The notes under the pieces were generated by a model that saw nothing but the letters and a program-made list of their open reading frames with translations, was not told where the DNA came from and made no database searches. From contig NZ_CAJOCF010000002.1 in assembly GCF_905332535.1 (NCBI RefSeq), positions 62,001 through 126,000 of the forward strand: 64,000 nt of DNA. Direction: 5' to 3'. This DNA is from Latilactobacillus fragifolii. Its GTDB lineage: Bacteria > Bacillota > Bacilli > Lactobacillales > Lactobacillaceae. A program made the translations under genes and the position numbers. This document shows positions 63,889 through 64,000 of the stretch, in pieces; the first letter of the stretch is position 1; the number at the start of each line of letters is the position of its first letter.

Positions 63889-64000
63889 TTATTTTGTTTT
63901 TAAATCTTCAATCGAATTAATATTCGTCATATACTTCGGTACAGCTAAGCCGACCTTGGCACCTTCTAAGTTTGGACCTAAGTCTTCAAACTGGCCTTTG
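63889..64000 (-). CDS. Glycine betaine ABC transporter substrate-binding domain (3' end only)
   Basis: The visible C terminus reads KGQFEDLGPNLEGAKVGLAV, PKYMTNINSIEDLK and TK before the stop. This is the normal end of the OpuAC-type domain order (G-x-GLVVPxYMxxNSIEDL), known from Bacillus OpuAC and the fused OpuABC of lactococci. Product: osmoprotectant uptake at the cell membrane. The rest lies beyond the window, so whether it is a separate lipoprotein or part of a permease fusion is open. A terminator follows. Confidence 0.85.
   Translation of the reverse strand, partial: KGQFEDLGPNLEGAKVGLAVPKYMTNINSIEDLKTK

Noticed and set aside
63889-64000. Apparent truncation of the glycine-betaine-binding domain after NSIEDLKTK
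   Set aside because: In the OpuAC domain order this is the natural C terminus, and a terminator follows directly, so there is no truncation.

Overview
The window reads as one chromosomal stretch of a low-to-mid GC lactic acid bacterium. The best fit is Latilactobacillus sakei: an arginine deiminase operon with a cre site, the ydiF/rex/ydiL/groESL and radA/yacL/cysS/mrnC/rlmB/rae1/sigH neighbourhoods of Bacillota, tandem pepC genes, crtNM carotenoid genes and WxL/DUF916 surface-complex clusters. The species name is an inference from gene content; no 16S rRNA, tRNA or plasmid feature was seen.

Layout. 1-2060: 5' part of arcB, then arcA and its control region. 2065-11457: a housekeeping DNA-repair and tRNA-modification block on the minus strand (ymdB, mutS, mutL, maf, ruvA, ruvB, queA, GNAT) closed by a terminator. 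11550-14760: KimA-type potassium importer and an NlpC/P60 murein hydrolase. 14830-20630: groES-groEL under two CIRCE elements, the divergent YdiL-type CPBP protease, rex and a YdiF-type ABC-F ATPase. 20632-22251: YccF-like protein, an orphan PTS IIB gene with two cre sites, and a SigH-like sigma factor. 22327-28995: rae1(yacP), rlmB, mrnC, cysS behind a T-box leader, yacL, radA and dut. 29191-29874: rpiA.

30-49 kb is the accessory core, all on the minus strand. Two paralogous WxL surface-complex operons (49245-42696 and 40002-32596) each encode, in order, a large WxL/MucBP protein, two DUF916-type proteins, a 50-residue single-membrane-span protein that I read directly from the sequence, and a small WxL protein. 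Between the operons lies a LytTR response regulator plus GHKL histidine kinase. Direct repeats with a 21-bp period lie just upstream of the second operon, where such a regulator would bind. Downstream is a MarR regulator with an ABC exporter, then a decayed WxL gene whose remaining sequence matches an exact in-frame 705-bp deletion between 11-bp repeats.

49.5-56.9 kb is a secreted-protein island: a candidate small RNA, a carbohydrate-binding-like secreted protein, a secreted alpha/beta hydrolase, a frameshifted secreted protein, and a divergent pair of cell-wall enzymes (GH25 muramidase and Amidase_6) that share a 13-bp palindromic operator candidate. It ends in a head-on junction between a truncated WxL gene and a truncated aldo/keto reductase gene.

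57-64 kb: crtN-crtM for C30 carotenoid synthesis, tandem cysteine aminopeptidases pepC, a C-terminal scrap of an M20 dipeptidase abutting menA, and the 3' end of a glycine-betaine-binding protein gene.
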